Assembly: GCA_022819855.1 (NCBI GenBank)
Contig: JAJEGN010000012.1
Coordinates: forward strand, 384,746-448,745
DNA length: 64,000 bases
DNA from: Gammaproteobacteria bacterium
GTDB taxonomy: Bacteria > Pseudomonadota > Gammaproteobacteria > Steroidobacterales > Rariloculaceae
Direction: 5' to 3'
This document shows, piece after piece, positions 24,224 through 33,895 of this stretch (position 1 is its first letter; each line of letters starts with the position of its first letter). Below the pieces are notes generated by a model. The model was not told the origin of the DNA. It ran no database searches and saw only the letters and a list, made by a program, of their open reading frames with translations. The position numbers were made by a program, and so were the translations under genes.

Positions 24224-25807
24224 TCAGTCCTGGTTCGCCAGTTCCTCGCGCAGCCCCTTGATCAGACCGACGCACATGCACATGAGCACCGCGGCAAAGG
24301 GCAGGCCCACCGCCAGGGTCAGCGCCTGCAGCGACGCCATGCCGCCGCCAAGCATCAGCGCCATCGCGGCCGTGCCCGCGAGCACGCACCAGAAAGCGCG
24401 CTGTTGCACTGGCGCGTCCATCTTTCCGCCGGCAGTAATGGTGTCCATCACCAGCGACCCGGAGTCGGCAGAAGTAACAAAGAAGATCGTGATCAGGAAC
24501 ACGCTGATGGCCGAAACCAGTCCCGTCATCGGCAATTGCTCGAGCATCTTGAAGAGCGCCAGTTCCGGCACCGAGTCCGCCACGCCCCTGTAACCGTCCG
24601 AAAAATACTGGTCCAGTGCGATCCCGCCGAACGTCGCCATCCAGAGGATGCCGATGACCGTCGGCACGATCAGCACCCAGGTGATGAACTCGCGCACGGT
24701 GCGCCCGTAGCTGATACGCGCGATGAACATTCCGACGAAGGGCGCCCAGGCGATCCACCAGGCCCAGTAAAAGGTCGACCAGTCTCGCACGAAGGCCAGA
24801 TCCGGTCGGCCGACCCAGTTGCTCAAGCCCGGCAGGTAATAGACATAGTCGACCGCCGATTGCCCGATGGTCGCGAGAATGACGAGCGTGGGACCGGCGA
24901 TCAGGACGAATAGCCACAACAGGCCAGCGAGCGTCATGTTGATCCAGCTCAGGCGTTTCACGCCCTTGTCGAGCCCCGCAATCACCGATGCGAGCGCAAT
25001 GCCGATGATGACCATGATCAGCACGGCCTTTGTGCCGGTGGTGGCCGGAACGCCGAACAGGTACTGCAATCCTCCGGCGATCTGTTCGGAGCCGAAACCC
25101 AGCGACACCGCGAGCCCGAACAGGGTTGCCAGTACGGCAACGATGTCCACCACGTGACCGAAGGGCCCCCATACCGATCTGCCGATCAACGGGAAGAACC
25201 CGGAGCGCATCGTCAGCGGCATGCCGCGATTGAAGCAGAAAAAGGCCAGCGACAGACCCGCGACCGCGTAGATCGCCCAGGCGTGCAGTCCCCAATGCAG
25301 GATCGCCGCGGACATGCCCGCGGCGCGCGCCGCGTCGGTATCTGCGGGGTCGACACCCAGTGGCGGCGTCAAGGTGTGCGTCACCGGTTCAAGGACGCCG
25401 AAGAACATCAGGCCGATGCCCACCCCCGCCGCAAACAGCATGGCAAGCCAGGCGGAGTAGCCGTAGTGCGGCGCGGCGCCCTGCCCGCCCAGGCGAATCG
25501 TCCCGAGCGGCGACAGCGCGACGCCAAGGCAGAACACCACAAAGAGGTCCGCCGCGATGAAGAAGAACCAGTCGAAGGTTTCGGTCGTCCATGCCCTCAG
25601 ATCGGCGAACACGGTCGCCGCCTGCTGCGGAAACAGCAACGTGCCGATCACCAGTGCGACTACGAGCGCGGCCGATACGATGAATACCGGATTGTGGATG
25701 TCGAGATTGAAGACCCGGATGTTGTGCTCGCCGATCTCGTGACCGATATCGGGAATGTCCTGGTCGGTCGGTCCCGAACCCGTATGGGTGGAGTCGATGT
25801 CACTCAT
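24224..25807 (-). CDS. BCCT-family betaine/carnitine/choline transporter
   Basis: This 527-residue protein starts at the ATG at 25807 (MSDIDSTHTG). A longer frame upstream adds unconserved residues. It has about 12 membrane segments and the BCCT signatures AAGVGIGLMFFGVLEPVTH and WAWWIAWAPFVGMFIARISY, followed by GRTVREF. The aromatic-rich stretch supplies the trimethylammonium-binding box. It probably imports glycine betaine, carnitine or a related quaternary amine coupled to Na+ or H+. It stands alone here, but quaternary-amine catabolic genes lie downstream (31954-38045 and 50194 onwards). Whether it serves osmotic or nutritional uptake cannot be told from the sequence. Confidence 0.92.
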   Translation of the reverse strand: MSDIDSTHTGSGPTDQDIPDIGHEIGEHNIRVFNLDIHNPVFIVSAALVVALVIGTLLFPQQAATVFADLRAWTTETFDWFFFIAADLFVVFCLGVALSPLGTIRLGGQGAAPHYGYSAWLAMLFAAGVGIGLMFFGVLEPVTHTLTPPLGVDPADTDAARAAGMSAAILHWGLHAWAIYAVAGLSLAFFCFNRGMPLTMRSGFFPLIGRSVWGPFGHVVDIVAVLATLFGLAVSLGFGSEQIAGGLQYLFGVPATTGTKAVLIMVIIGIALASVIAGLDKGVKRLSWINMTLAGLLWLFVLIAGPTLVILATIGQSAVDYVYYLPGLSNWVGRPDLAFVRDWSTFYWAWWIAWAPFVGMFIARISYGRTVREFITWVLIVPTVIGILWMATFGGIALDQYFSDGYRGVADSVPELALFKMLEQLPMTGLVSAISVFLITIFFVTSADSGSLVMDTITAGGKMDAPVQQRAFWCVLAGTAAMALMLGGGMASLQALTLAVGLPFAAVLMCMCVGLIKGLREELANQD

Positions 25808-26014
25808 GGCGATCCCAGGAAAGCTGCAAGGCCGTTCGGGCCATGCGAACGCGGGCATCATACCGCAGCGCCCCCGCCCACTTTCTCCAGATGTGTTCCG
25901 AAAGGGATCGAGCCGGTGCTGCCCGTTGCGTCGACAGCCGGATCAATTCCTTTGAGCTCGGGCAAATTCATCGCTTAAGCTTGCGTCGTTGACATCCTCC
26001 GTGGAGATCCGCAC

Positions 26015-27280
26015 ATGGTCATGACGCGACTCAACGTCGTGATGGGACTCAGCCTGTTCGCCGCCATGGCCTCCACGGCGCTTGCGGTCGATCTGCCGCG
26101 CGGCAGCCCCGGGAACGCCGGCATGTCGGCCGAGCGACTCGAGCGCGTGCGGACGGAGTTGAACCGCCTTGTCGAAGACGGCGAATTCCCGGGCGTGACG
26201 GCGATGGTTGCGCGCCGCGGAACGATCGTATTCGAGCACACCACCGGTCTTCTCGACGTTCAGACGGGCGCCGAACTCAGACCCGATTCGCTGCTGCGCA
26301 TCTATTCCATGACCAAACCGATCACGAGCGTCGGCGCGATGATGCTGGTCGAGGAAGGCAGGCTGCTGCTCGACGAGCCGGTGGCGAATTACTTTTCCGG
26401 GTGGGAGCGCCTGACGGTGCTGGAGGAATCCGGCGACATCGTGCCCGCGTCCGCGCCAGTTACGCCTCGCCATCTCCTCATGCACACGTCCGGGCTGACT
26501 TACGGCTACGATGGCGATTCGGCGATCGACCTCATGTACCGCGAGGCGCGCCTCATCGACGACTGGGACTATCTCGCACGCGACACGCGGGAACTGGTCG
26601 AAACGCTTGCCGGCATCCCCCTGCTCTTCGAACCCGGAACGCGTTGGCGCTACAGTTTCGCCACCGACGTGCTCGGCCACCTCATCGAACGCGTCAGCGG
26701 CGAGTCCCTCGACGCGTATCTTCAGACACGCCTGCTCGGTCCGCTCGGCATGACCGACAGCTATTTCGACGTACCGCCGGATGCCGTCGAACGCTTCGGC
26801 ACTGACCACATCATCGGCGAGGACGGCGAACTCATCGTGCAGGACAACCCGCGCGAGGATCCGGAGTTCATCGGCGTCACGTTCCTGGCGGGCGGCGGGG
26901 GGCTGGTGATGACCGCCGAAGACTACATGCGCTTCTGCTTCATGATGCTCAACGGCGGCGCGCTCGGAGGCGCGCGCATCCTGAGTCCCGCCACGGTCGC
27001 CCTGATGACCGGCAACCTGCTGCCGGAGGGCATGGAGACCGGCGAGAATCCCGGCTTCGGGTTCGGGCTGGGCTTCGGCATCGCGCCCTCGGGCACCCAT
27101 CGCGGCACGCTGACTCCAGGATCGTATTACTGGGCCGGCGCCGCGGGCACGTTCTTCTGGATCGACCCTGCCGAAGAGTTGATCGGACTCTTCATGCCGC
27201 AGCGCATCGGCATGCCGACGCGGATCCAGACCACGCTTCAGAACCTGGTGTATGCGGCGTTGACGGAATCGCGCCGCTGA
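26015..27280 (+). CDS. Exported serine hydrolase, class C beta-lactamase/esterase family
   Basis: This 421-residue protein has a signal peptide (LSLFAAMASTALA) and the beta-lactamase-like serine hydrolase fold. The nucleophile motif SMTK is at residues 98-101 (IYSMTKPITSV). HTSGLTYGYDG supplies the conserved Tyr region. The C-terminal GFGFGLGFGIAPSG and GAAGTFFWIDP stand where a KTG-like motif occurs in relatives. Members act as esterases, D-amino-acid peptidases or lactamases, and the substrate is not predictable. It is followed 27 bp later by the TPR-sulfotransferase on the same strand, and the two may be co-transcribed. Confidence 0.88.
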   Translation: MVMTRLNVVMGLSLFAAMASTALAVDLPRGSPGNAGMSAERLERVRTELNRLVEDGEFPGVTAMVARRGTIVFEHTTGLLDVQTGAELRPDSLLRIYSMTKPITSVGAMMLVEEGRLLLDEPVANYFSGWERLTVLEESGDIVPASAPVTPRHLLMHTSGLTYGYDGDSAIDLMYREARLIDDWDYLARDTRELVETLAGIPLLFEPGTRWRYSFATDVLGHLIERVSGESLDAYLQTRLLGPLGMTDSYFDVPPDAVERFGTDHIIGEDGELIVQDNPREDPEFIGVTFLAGGGGLVMTAEDYMRFCFMMLNGGALGGARILSPATVALMTGNLLPEGMETGENPGFGFGLGFGIAPSGTHRGTLTPGSYYWAGAAGTFFWIDPAEELIGLFMPQRIGMPTRIQTTLQNLVYAALTESRR

Positions 27281-27307
27281 CCGACGCGCGAAGTTGATCA
27301 CGCCGCC

Positions 27308-29284
27308 ATGACCGACAGCGTGTCCCCGCGACAAGCCTTCCAGCGGGCGGAGGCGCTGTTGCGCGATCGCCGGACGGAGCCTGCCGTTCGCCAATTGCGG
27401 GATATCCTGCGCGAACACCCCGACGAAGTGAATTCACTGCGGCTGCTCGGCGCGGTTCGCCTCGCGCAGGGCGACACGACGGCCGCCATCGAACACCTGA
27501 GCCGGGCCGTGGGGCACGCTCCCGGATTCACGCAGGCGGCGATCGACCTCGCCAGAGCGTACCGTCAGGCGGGCCTTCTCGACGAGGCCATCGATTGCCT
27601 GCAGAACTGCTGCGCGCAGGCGGCCGACAACGCCGAAGCCTGGGAACTGCTCGGCGATGCGCTCGTGGAGCGCGGGGACACGCTTGCCGGGCGCGATGCC
27701 TTCCGCCGGGCGGCCGCTGCGGACCCGCACCGCCAGGCCATCGCCGCTGCGCTTGAAGCCCTCCGGCATGGCGACCGCAAGGCTGCCGAAAGGGCGTTTC
27801 GCGGCATCCTCAAGCAACGGCCCGACCATGTGGCGGCGCTGGTGGGGCTCGCCAACCTCGCCCTCGACGCCAACGCCGCGGACGATGCCGAACGCCTGTT
27901 GCGTCATGCGCTCAAGCTGACGCCGAACATGGACACGGTCTGGCGGGGTCTTGCGCGCGTGCATTCCGAACGGGCGGACTACAACGGCGCCGAAGCGGCT
28001 GCGAAACGGGCTCTCGCGCTTGCGCCGGACAACGCCGACTGCTGGACCATGCTCGGGACGGTACAAGCCTGGGGCCTGCGCCCGGAACGGGCTCGGGCCT
28101 CCTTCGAGCGCGCTCTGGAACTGAAACCCCGGCAACCGCGAGTCGCGCTCTCGCTCGGGCATGTTCTAAAGACCGTCGGCGATCGACCAGCCTGCGAAGC
28201 GGCCTACAGGCGCGCCGCCGATCTCGACCCCGGCCTGGGAGAAGCCTGGTGGAGTCTCGCGGATCTGAAGAACTACGCCTTTGAGGACAGCGAAATCACC
28301 AAACTTGAGTCCGGTATCTCGATGCGCCACCCGGACCCGGCGCAGCGAGCGGCCTTTCACTTTGCGCTCGGCAAGGCGCTCGAAGATCGCGGCGATCATG
28401 ACGAGGCGTTCGCGCAGTACGCGGCAGGCAATGCCGTCAAGCATGCGCAGGATCCGTTCGACAGCGCGGCACTGACCGACCGCCGGCAGCGGATCGAAAC
28501 GGTCTTTACGCGGGAAATCCTGGCCGCGCACAAGCATCGGTCGCTGGCCACAGCCAGGCCGATCTTCATCATCGGGCTGCCGCGGTCGGGTTCCACGCTC
28601 ATCGAGCAGATCCTGGCCAGCCACAGCGCCGTCCAGGGCACGATGGAACTGCCGCAAATCCAGAACTACTCGCGGGAATTGGACGCCAAGGGCGGCTACC
28701 CCGAGGTTCTGACCGGCATGCAAGCTGCTGAACTGGACGCCTTGGGCGAACGCTACCTGCGCGAGACCGACCCCTACCGGGGCGGTGCGACATGCTTCCT
28801 GGACAAGATGCCGAACAACTTCTTCCACGTGGGGCTCATCCACATGATGCTGCCGGGCGCCCTGTTCATCGACTCCCGCCGTAATCCGCTGGACTGCTGC
28901 TGCTCGCTGTTCAAGCAGAACTTCGCGCGCGGCCAGACATTCAGCTATTCCCTTGAAGTCCTCGGCGCCTACTACCAGGACTATCTTGCCCTGATGCGAC
29001 ACTGGGAGACCCTGCTTCCCGGTCGGGTGCTGCGCGTGCATTACGAGTCGGTCGTGGACGATACCGAAGCTCAGGTCAGACGGCTGCTCGACCACTGCGG
29101 ACTGCCGTTCGAGGAGGCGTGCCTGCGTTTCCACGAGACCAAAAGGCCCGTGCGCACGGCCAGCGCCGAGCAGGTTCGCCAGCCCATCAACCGCTCGGGG
29201 ATCGATAGCTGGCGCCGTTTTTCCACGCACCTTGAGCCTCTCAGGAAGGCACTCGGGGGCGCTGTCGAGAGTTACGTCGACTGA
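27308..29284 (+). CDS. TPR-repeat sulfotransferase
   Basis: This 658-residue fusion has tandem tetratricopeptide repeats over about residues 1-330, for example EAWELLGDALVERGD and ADCWTMLGTVQAWGLRPERA. A sulfotransferase domain occupies the C-terminal half. The 5'-phosphosulfate loop of PAPS binding is IFIIGLPRSGSTLIEQIL near residue 419. The 3'-phosphate region is LFIDSRRNPLDCCCSLFKQN. The family resembles tyrosylprotein sulfotransferases and probably modifies a protein or peptide. It lies directly upstream of a TonB receptor gene, and the same pairing recurs at 43454/45498. Confidence 0.9.
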   Translation: MTDSVSPRQAFQRAEALLRDRRTEPAVRQLRDILREHPDEVNSLRLLGAVRLAQGDTTAAIEHLSRAVGHAPGFTQAAIDLARAYRQAGLLDEAIDCLQNCCAQAADNAEAWELLGDALVERGDTLAGRDAFRRAAAADPHRQAIAAALEALRHGDRKAAERAFRGILKQRPDHVAALVGLANLALDANAADDAERLLRHALKLTPNMDTVWRGLARVHSERADYNGAEAAAKRALALAPDNADCWTMLGTVQAWGLRPERARASFERALELKPRQPRVALSLGHVLKTVGDRPACEAAYRRAADLDPGLGEAWWSLADLKNYAFEDSEITKLESGISMRHPDPAQRAAFHFALGKALEDRGDHDEAFAQYAAGNAVKHAQDPFDSAALTDRRQRIETVFTREILAAHKHRSLATARPIFIIGLPRSGSTLIEQILASHSAVQGTMELPQIQNYSRELDAKGGYPEVLTGMQAAELDALGERYLRETDPYRGGATCFLDKMPNNFFHVGLIHMMLPGALFIDSRRNPLDCCCSLFKQNFARGQTFSYSLEVLGAYYQDYLALMRHWETLLPGRVLRVHYESVVDDTEAQVRRLLDHCGLPFEEACLRFHETKRPVRTASAEQVRQPINRSGIDSWRRFSTHLEPLRKALGGAVESYVD

Positions 29285-29330
29285 CGGCTGCGCCACGGCT
29301 CGCAGATGTTCAGACAAACCCAAATCTGCT

Positions 29331-29386
29331 TGTCGCTAAACCGCAACTTCGTGTCGCATTGAGAAAATACGTCGTCAGTTCTGACG
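29331..29386 (+). promoter_or_regulatory. Phased TGTCGC direct repeats upstream of TonB receptor gene
   Basis: TGTCGC at 29331-29336 and TGTCGCAT at 29352-29359 are exactly 21 bp apart (two helical turns). A weaker third copy CGTCAG follows 21 bp later at 29373 and is the left arm of the short palindrome CGTCAG-TT-CTGACG (29373-29386). The same arrangement occurs upstream of the TonB gene at 45498 and the MttB-type gene at 50194. This suggests a binding site for an unidentified regulator. Confidence 0.45.
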
Positions 29387-29451
29387 CTCCGTATGAAGGC
29401 CCCGTGTGCTATTGTGCGGAGTAGCTGAGTGTTGTATTTGAGGAACCTGTC

Positions 29452-31839
29452 ATGCGTTTCAACGTTCGATCAAGCACCTCAACTCCACTGGACACCGGCA
29501 CTTGTTTCCCGTTCGAACAGACCGCGCTTGCGACCGCGATCGCCGTAATCTGCGGCAGCGCGACACCGCTGGCGCTGGCCCAGGACAACGCCGCCGACTC
29601 GCAGAGTCAGGCGCCAGGGATCATCGAGGAAGTCATCGTCACCGCGCAAAAGCGCGCCGCGAGCATCCAGGATGTGCCGCTCGCCATTCAGGCGTTTACC
29701 GAGGACCGTATCGAAGAACTGGGCATCCATCGATTCGAGGATTTCGCGCTCCTGTCGCCGAGTATCAACATCGCGAGCTGGATCCCCGGCACGACCTCCA
29801 TGGTCATGCGCGGCGTCTCCGATGGCGGCGGCGGCGGCGACACGGCGGCCACGGCCACACTCTACGTCGACGAACAACCGCTGACGTTTCGCGGCCAGGT
29901 GCCCGACATCCATCACTACGACATCGAACGGATCGAGATTCTCAACGGACCGCAGGGTACGCACTACGGGGCGAGCGCCACGTCCGGCGCCGTGCGCATC
30001 ATCACCAACAAACCGGACCCCGACGCCTTCAGCGCGGGCTTCGACCTGACCGGCGGGACTATCACGGACGGCGACAGCGTTCAAACCCTCGAGGGCTTCG
30101 TCAACGTTCCGCTCGCCGAAGGCCGGTCGGCGCTGCGCCTGGTGGGGTGGTACGACGCCTCGCTCGGCTTCGTCGACAACCTGCCGGCGAGCCGCACGTA
30201 CGTCAACGGCGTGACCATCGACAACGCCGGATACGTCCAGGACGATTACAACGAGGAGAAGGTAGGCGGCTTTCGCGCCGCGCTGCGCACCTTGCACGGC
30301 GACCGCTGGGTGTCCACGGTGTCCGCCCTGCACCAGGAATCTGACATCAAGGGCTCGTGGGACTACGAACCGGACCTCGGCGGCGACCGCGAGGTGACCC
30401 GCTTCCTGCCGGAGCAGAGCGATCTGTCCTACAGCCAGTTGGCGTTGACCCTGGAAGGCGACGTCGGCATAGGCGACCTGGTCTACGCGGGCGCCTATTA
30501 CCAGCGCGAGTCCGATACCGTCAGCGATTACTCGAGCTACGTCGCCTACGTGCCCTGGGCGGGCTGGACCCAGCAGTTCGCCTGCGACGACTACTACTGG
30601 TACGGCAACACCGACTGCAACGACCCCAGCATGTACTTCGACCTGGTATGGAACGTCGATCGCTGGTCCCACGAGGTGAGGCTCACCTCGCCGGGCGACG
30701 GCCCGCTGAACTGGATCGTCGGCGCCTTCTACGAGGAGACGGAAAGCCACCAGGTCGCCTTCTGGGGCATGCCGGGCATCCAGCACGGCGGCGCGCCTTC
30801 GGCCTACTACCTGGGCGCCAATGGAGGATCGCCTCTTCCGGAAGAATGGTACTTCGCTGACGCAATCTACAACTGGGACCAGCTCGCCGGGTTCGGCGAG
30901 ATCGAATACCAATTCGCCGACCGGTGGACAGCAACTTTCGGCGCGCGCGCCTTCCGGTCGGGCTACGACAAGGCGCCGTCGCCGGACTTCAACATCTTTT
31001 ACGACCCGAAAGCCGGCGGGACGAGCGTGGATGCGTCGTCGAGCGATGTCATCTTCAAGGCGAATCTCACCTGGGACGTGAGCGACAATGCGCTCGTCTA
31101 CTTCAACTTCGCCCAGGGTTTCCGCCCGGGCGGCGCGAACACTACCGCCGAGGACGACAACATTCCGGACACCTACGGCCCGGACGTGCTCGACTCGTAC
31201 GAGGTCGGCTGGAAATCGACGCTGGCCGACGGCCGCGTGACCTTCAACGGCGCCGTCTACCTCATGCAGTGGAAGGACTTCCAGACCAACATCTACGATC
31301 CCGACGTGGGCGTGGTCAATTTCATCGCCAACGTCGGCGATGCCGAGACGAACGGCCTCGAGTTCGACCTGCAGGCGTTCCTGACCGATAACTTCGCGAT
31401 CCAGGTCGGAGCGACCTGGAACGACGGGGAATTGACCGAGCCTTTCCAGGCCTCTGAATCGGCTTTCGCCGAGAAAGGGCAGCGGCTGCCGCTCGTATCG
31501 AAGCTCAAGACGTTCCTGAACGCGCGCTACGAGTGGCAGCAGGGGCCGACGACGCGAGGCTACGCGCAGGCCACCTATGCACATACCGGCGACTCCTGGA
31601 ACCAGTTGGTCTCGGCGGGCTACGTCGAATTCGCGCCGCAACTGCAGGCCGGCTACGAAACCGTCGACGTGCGGGTCGGCTGGGATTTCCGGGACGGGCG
31701 CATGGGACTGGAACTGTTCGGCACCAACCTGTCTGACGAGCAGGCACAGATCTTCATCAATACGGCCCAGGCGGACCAGCGCATCACCACCATCCGGCCG
31801 AGAACGTTCGGCGTCAGGCTGAGCACCCGGTTCAACTGA
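29452..31839 (+). CDS. TonB-dependent receptor (upstream of carnitine operon)
   Basis: This 795-residue outer-membrane receptor has an N-terminal signal region (ALATAIAVICGSATPLALA). The plug begins IIEEVIVTAQKRAASIQDVP and continues with TLYVDEQPL, RIEILNGPQGTHYGASATSG and AVRIITNKP. The barrel ends in FGVRLSTRFN. Late strands include YFNFAQGFRPGGANT and DSYEVGWKSTLADGRVTFNG. The ligand is unknown. It follows a TPR-sulfotransferase gene and precedes the carnitine operon by 114 bp, so it could import a carnitine-containing or larger compound, but co-regulation is not shown. Phased direct repeats lie about 90 bp upstream. Confidence 0.94.
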   Translation: MRFNVRSSTSTPLDTGTCFPFEQTALATAIAVICGSATPLALAQDNAADSQSQAPGIIEEVIVTAQKRAASIQDVPLAIQAFTEDRIEELGIHRFEDFALLSPSINIASWIPGTTSMVMRGVSDGGGGGDTAATATLYVDEQPLTFRGQVPDIHHYDIERIEILNGPQGTHYGASATSGAVRIITNKPDPDAFSAGFDLTGGTITDGDSVQTLEGFVNVPLAEGRSALRLVGWYDASLGFVDNLPASRTYVNGVTIDNAGYVQDDYNEEKVGGFRAALRTLHGDRWVSTVSALHQESDIKGSWDYEPDLGGDREVTRFLPEQSDLSYSQLALTLEGDVGIGDLVYAGAYYQRESDTVSDYSSYVAYVPWAGWTQQFACDDYYWYGNTDCNDPSMYFDLVWNVDRWSHEVRLTSPGDGPLNWIVGAFYEETESHQVAFWGMPGIQHGGAPSAYYLGANGGSPLPEEWYFADAIYNWDQLAGFGEIEYQFADRWTATFGARAFRSGYDKAPSPDFNIFYDPKAGGTSVDASSSDVIFKANLTWDVSDNALVYFNFAQGFRPGGANTTAEDDNIPDTYGPDVLDSYEVGWKSTLADGRVTFNGAVYLMQWKDFQTNIYDPDVGVVNFIANVGDAETNGLEFDLQAFLTDNFAIQVGATWNDGELTEPFQASESAFAEKGQRLPLVSKLKTFLNARYEWQQGPTTRGYAQATYAHTGDSWNQLVSAGYVEFAPQLQAGYETVDVRVGWDFRDGRMGLELFGTNLSDEQAQIFINTAQADQRITTIRPRTFGVRLSTRFN

Positions 31840-31842
31840 GCA

Positions 31843-31859
31843 GGCGGGAGACACCCGCC
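31843..31859 (+). terminator. Possible hairpin after the TonB receptor gene
   Basis: A 6-bp GC stem, GGCGGG (31843-31848) with CCCGCC (31854-31859), encloses a five-base loop directly after the receptor stop codon. There is no T-run, so it may act as a weak or factor-dependent terminator or as a 3'-end stabiliser. Confidence 0.35.
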
Positions 31860-31881
31860 GGCGAACCGGCAGGCGGGCCTC

Positions 31882-31910
31882 TTGACCTGAGGTCGGCGAT
31901 GGACGATTTT
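31882..31910 (+). promoter_or_regulatory. Candidate promoter and operator of the carnitine operon
   Basis: TTGACC (31882-31887) and GATTTT (31905-31910) are spaced by 17 bp and could form a sigma-70 promoter ahead of the operon. A perfect inverted repeat GACCT-G-AGGTC (31884-31894) overlaps the -35 and could be an operator. A strong ribosome-binding site GGAGGG (31942-31947) precedes the first gene. The -10 match is poor. Confidence 0.35.
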
Positions 31911-31953
31911 CCGCGTATGTCAGGCCCGGTTTTCGCATGCCGGAGGGCTTCCC

Positions 31954-32844
31954 ATGAATAGTGACGTGATCATCACCTGCGCGGTGACCGGCGCCGGCGA
32001 CACTGTCGGCAGGCATCCTGACATTCCCGTCACCCCGGCACAGATCGCGAACGCCGCGATCGATGCCGCGAAAGCCGGGGCGGCGATCGTACATTGCCAT
32101 GTCCGCGACCCGGCGACCGGGAAGGGCTCGCGTGACGTGGCGCTGTACCGCGAGGTCGTCGCGCGCATCCGCGACAGTGCCACCGACGTGGTGATCAACC
32201 TGACCTCGGGAATGGGCGGCGACCTTTACATCGGTCCCGACGAGAACCCCACGGACTTCGGCGAAGACACCGACCTCGTCGGAGCGCTCGACCGCCTGCC
32301 CCATGTCGAGGAGCTGTTGCCGGAGATCTGCTCCCTCGATTGCGGGTCCTTCAATTTCGGCGAGGGCAGCCTGGTTTACGTCTCCACCCCGGACATGCTC
32401 CGGCGCGGCGCCAGACGCATCCAGGAACTGGGCGTCAAGCCGGAGCTCGAGATTTTCGACTCCGGCCACCTGAGCTTCACGCTCAAGCTGATCGCCGAAG
32501 GCCTGCTCGACGATCCGCCGTTGTTCCAGCTCTGCTTCGGCATCCCCTGGGGCGCCCCGGCGGACGTCGGCATCATGAAGGCGACCGTCGACATGCTGCC
32601 GAGCGGGGCAAATTTCACGGCTTTCGCGATCAGCCGCAACCAGATGGCATTCGCGGCGCAGTCCGTACTGCTGGGCGGCCACGTGCGGGTTGGCCTCGAG
32701 GACAATCTCTACCTGAGCCGGGGCGTCTTCGCCAGCAATGCGCAACTGGTCGAGCGCGCCCGCAGGATTGTCGAACTCATGGGCGCGCGCGTGCTCGGTC
32801 CGGAGGAGGCGCGCGCCAGGTTCGGGCTGGTGAAGCGCGGCTGA
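31954..32844 (+). CDS. BKACE family beta-keto acid cleavage enzyme (dehydrocarnitine cleavage)
   Basis: This 296-residue TIM-barrel enzyme belongs to the DUF849/BKACE family, Zn-dependent enzymes that condense a beta-keto acid with acetyl-CoA. Metal-ligand histidines sit in [19 protein letters not shown]. Other family regions are [32 protein letters not shown] and [20 protein letters not shown]. The next gene, with no gap, encodes an L-carnitine dehydrogenase, whose product 3-dehydrocarnitine is a known BKACE substrate. The predicted reaction is 3-dehydrocarnitine plus acetyl-CoA to glycine betaine-type product and acetoacetyl-CoA. Substrate assignment rests on this neighbour. Confidence 0.9.
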   Translation: MNSDVIITCAVTGAGDTVGRHPDIPVTPAQIANAAIDAAKAGAAIVHCHVRDPATGKGSRDVALYREVVARIRDSATDVVINLTSGMGGDLYIGPDENPTDFGEDTDLVGALDRLPHVEELLPEICSLDCGSFNFGEGSLVYVSTPDMLRRGARRIQELGVKPELEIFDSGHLSFTLKLIAEGLLDDPPLFQLCFGIPWGAPADVGIMKATVDMLPSGANFTAFAISRNQMAFAAQSVLLGGHVRVGLEDNLYLSRGVFASNAQLVERARRIVELMGARVLGPEEARARFGLVKRG

Positions 32845-33855
32845 ATGCAGCACCGCGTCCGCACGCTCGGCGTCATAGGGACCGGCGTCATCGGAGCCGG
32901 TTGGGCCGCGCGTGCGCTGGCCCACGGACTCGATGTGGTGGCCTGGGATCCGGCGCCGGGATGGCGGAAACGACTCGTCGCCGCCGTCGAGAACGCATGG
33001 CCCGCACTGGAAAGTGTCGGCCTCTATCCGGACGCAAGCATCGAACGCCTGCATTGCGCCGACTCGTTGGACGCCGCATGCCGGGCCGCCGACTTCATCC
33101 AGGAGAGCGCACCGGAACGGCTCGAGCTGAAACAGACCCTGCACGAGCAGATCGACGCGCAGGCGCCGCCGGAAGTCATCGTCGCCTCGAGCACCTCGGG
33201 CCTCCTGCCAAGCGATCTGCAGTCGCGTTGCCGGCATCCGGGGCGCCTCGTGGTCGGCCACCCTTTCAACCCGGTCTACCTGCTGCCGCTCGTGGAGGTG
33301 CTGGGCGGCACAAGAACAGCAGCTTCGCGCATCGACCATGCCATGGCGTTCTATCGCGATCTGGGCATGCATCCGTTACGGGTACGCACGGAGGTCGAAG
33401 GGTTCCTTTCCGATCGCCTGCAGGAAGCCCTGTGGCGCGAACTCCTTCACCTCGTGAATGACGGCGTGGCGACGACGGACGAACTCGATTCCGCCATCAT
33501 CTACGGTCCGGGACTGCGATGGGCGTTCATGGGCACGTGCCTGACGTTTCACCTGGCGGGAGGCGATGCGGGCATGGAGGACTTCATGAAGCAGTTCGGC
33601 CCGGCCCTCAAACTGCCGTGGACGCGGCTTGCGGCGCCCGAACTCAGCGACGAATTGGTCGCCCGGATGGCCGAAGGGACGAATCGGCAGGCGGACGGCA
33701 GATCGGTGAAGGAACTTGAGCGTTTGCGAGACGAATGCCTGGTCGCCATCATGCAGGCGCTAAAGCGATTCGAGATCGGCGCCGGCCGCACGCTCGCCGA
33801 GGACGAGGCGCGCCGCCTGGAGGAGGAGCGGCGTCACACGGCGCAAAGAGCATGA
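32845..33855 (+). CDS. lcdH: L-carnitine 3-dehydrogenase
   Basis: This 336-residue NAD-dependent enzyme of the 3-hydroxyacyl-CoA dehydrogenase fold oxidises L-carnitine to 3-dehydrocarnitine. The Rossmann motif is [20 protein letters not shown] at the N-terminus. The catalytic His lies in [20 protein letters not shown]. The C-terminal half has [34 protein letters not shown] and [20 protein letters not shown], closely following known carnitine dehydrogenases. The start codon directly abuts the BKACE stop. The gene order BKACE then dehydrogenase is the usual carnitine-utilisation arrangement. Confidence 0.9.
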   Translation: MQHRVRTLGVIGTGVIGAGWAARALAHGLDVVAWDPAPGWRKRLVAAVENAWPALESVGLYPDASIERLHCADSLDAACRAADFIQESAPERLELKQTLHEQIDAQAPPEVIVASSTSGLLPSDLQSRCRHPGRLVVGHPFNPVYLLPLVEVLGGTRTAASRIDHAMAFYRDLGMHPLRVRTEVEGFLSDRLQEALWRELLHLVNDGVATTDELDSAIIYGPGLRWAFMGTCLTFHLAGGDAGMEDFMKQFGPALKLPWTRLAAPELSDELVARMAEGTNRQADGRSVKELERLRDECLVAIMQALKRFEIGAGRTLAEDEARRLEEERRHTAQRA

Positions 33856-33895
33856 CCATGGACTTCGCATCGACATCCGAACCGAGAGGACAGGC

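Noticed and set aside
29479..33372. A 1297-codon open frame on the minus strand
   Set aside because: It is antisense to a TonB receptor, the BKACE gene and part of lcdH, and its product is Arg/Val/Glu-rich without family motifs. It is a GC-bias shadow.
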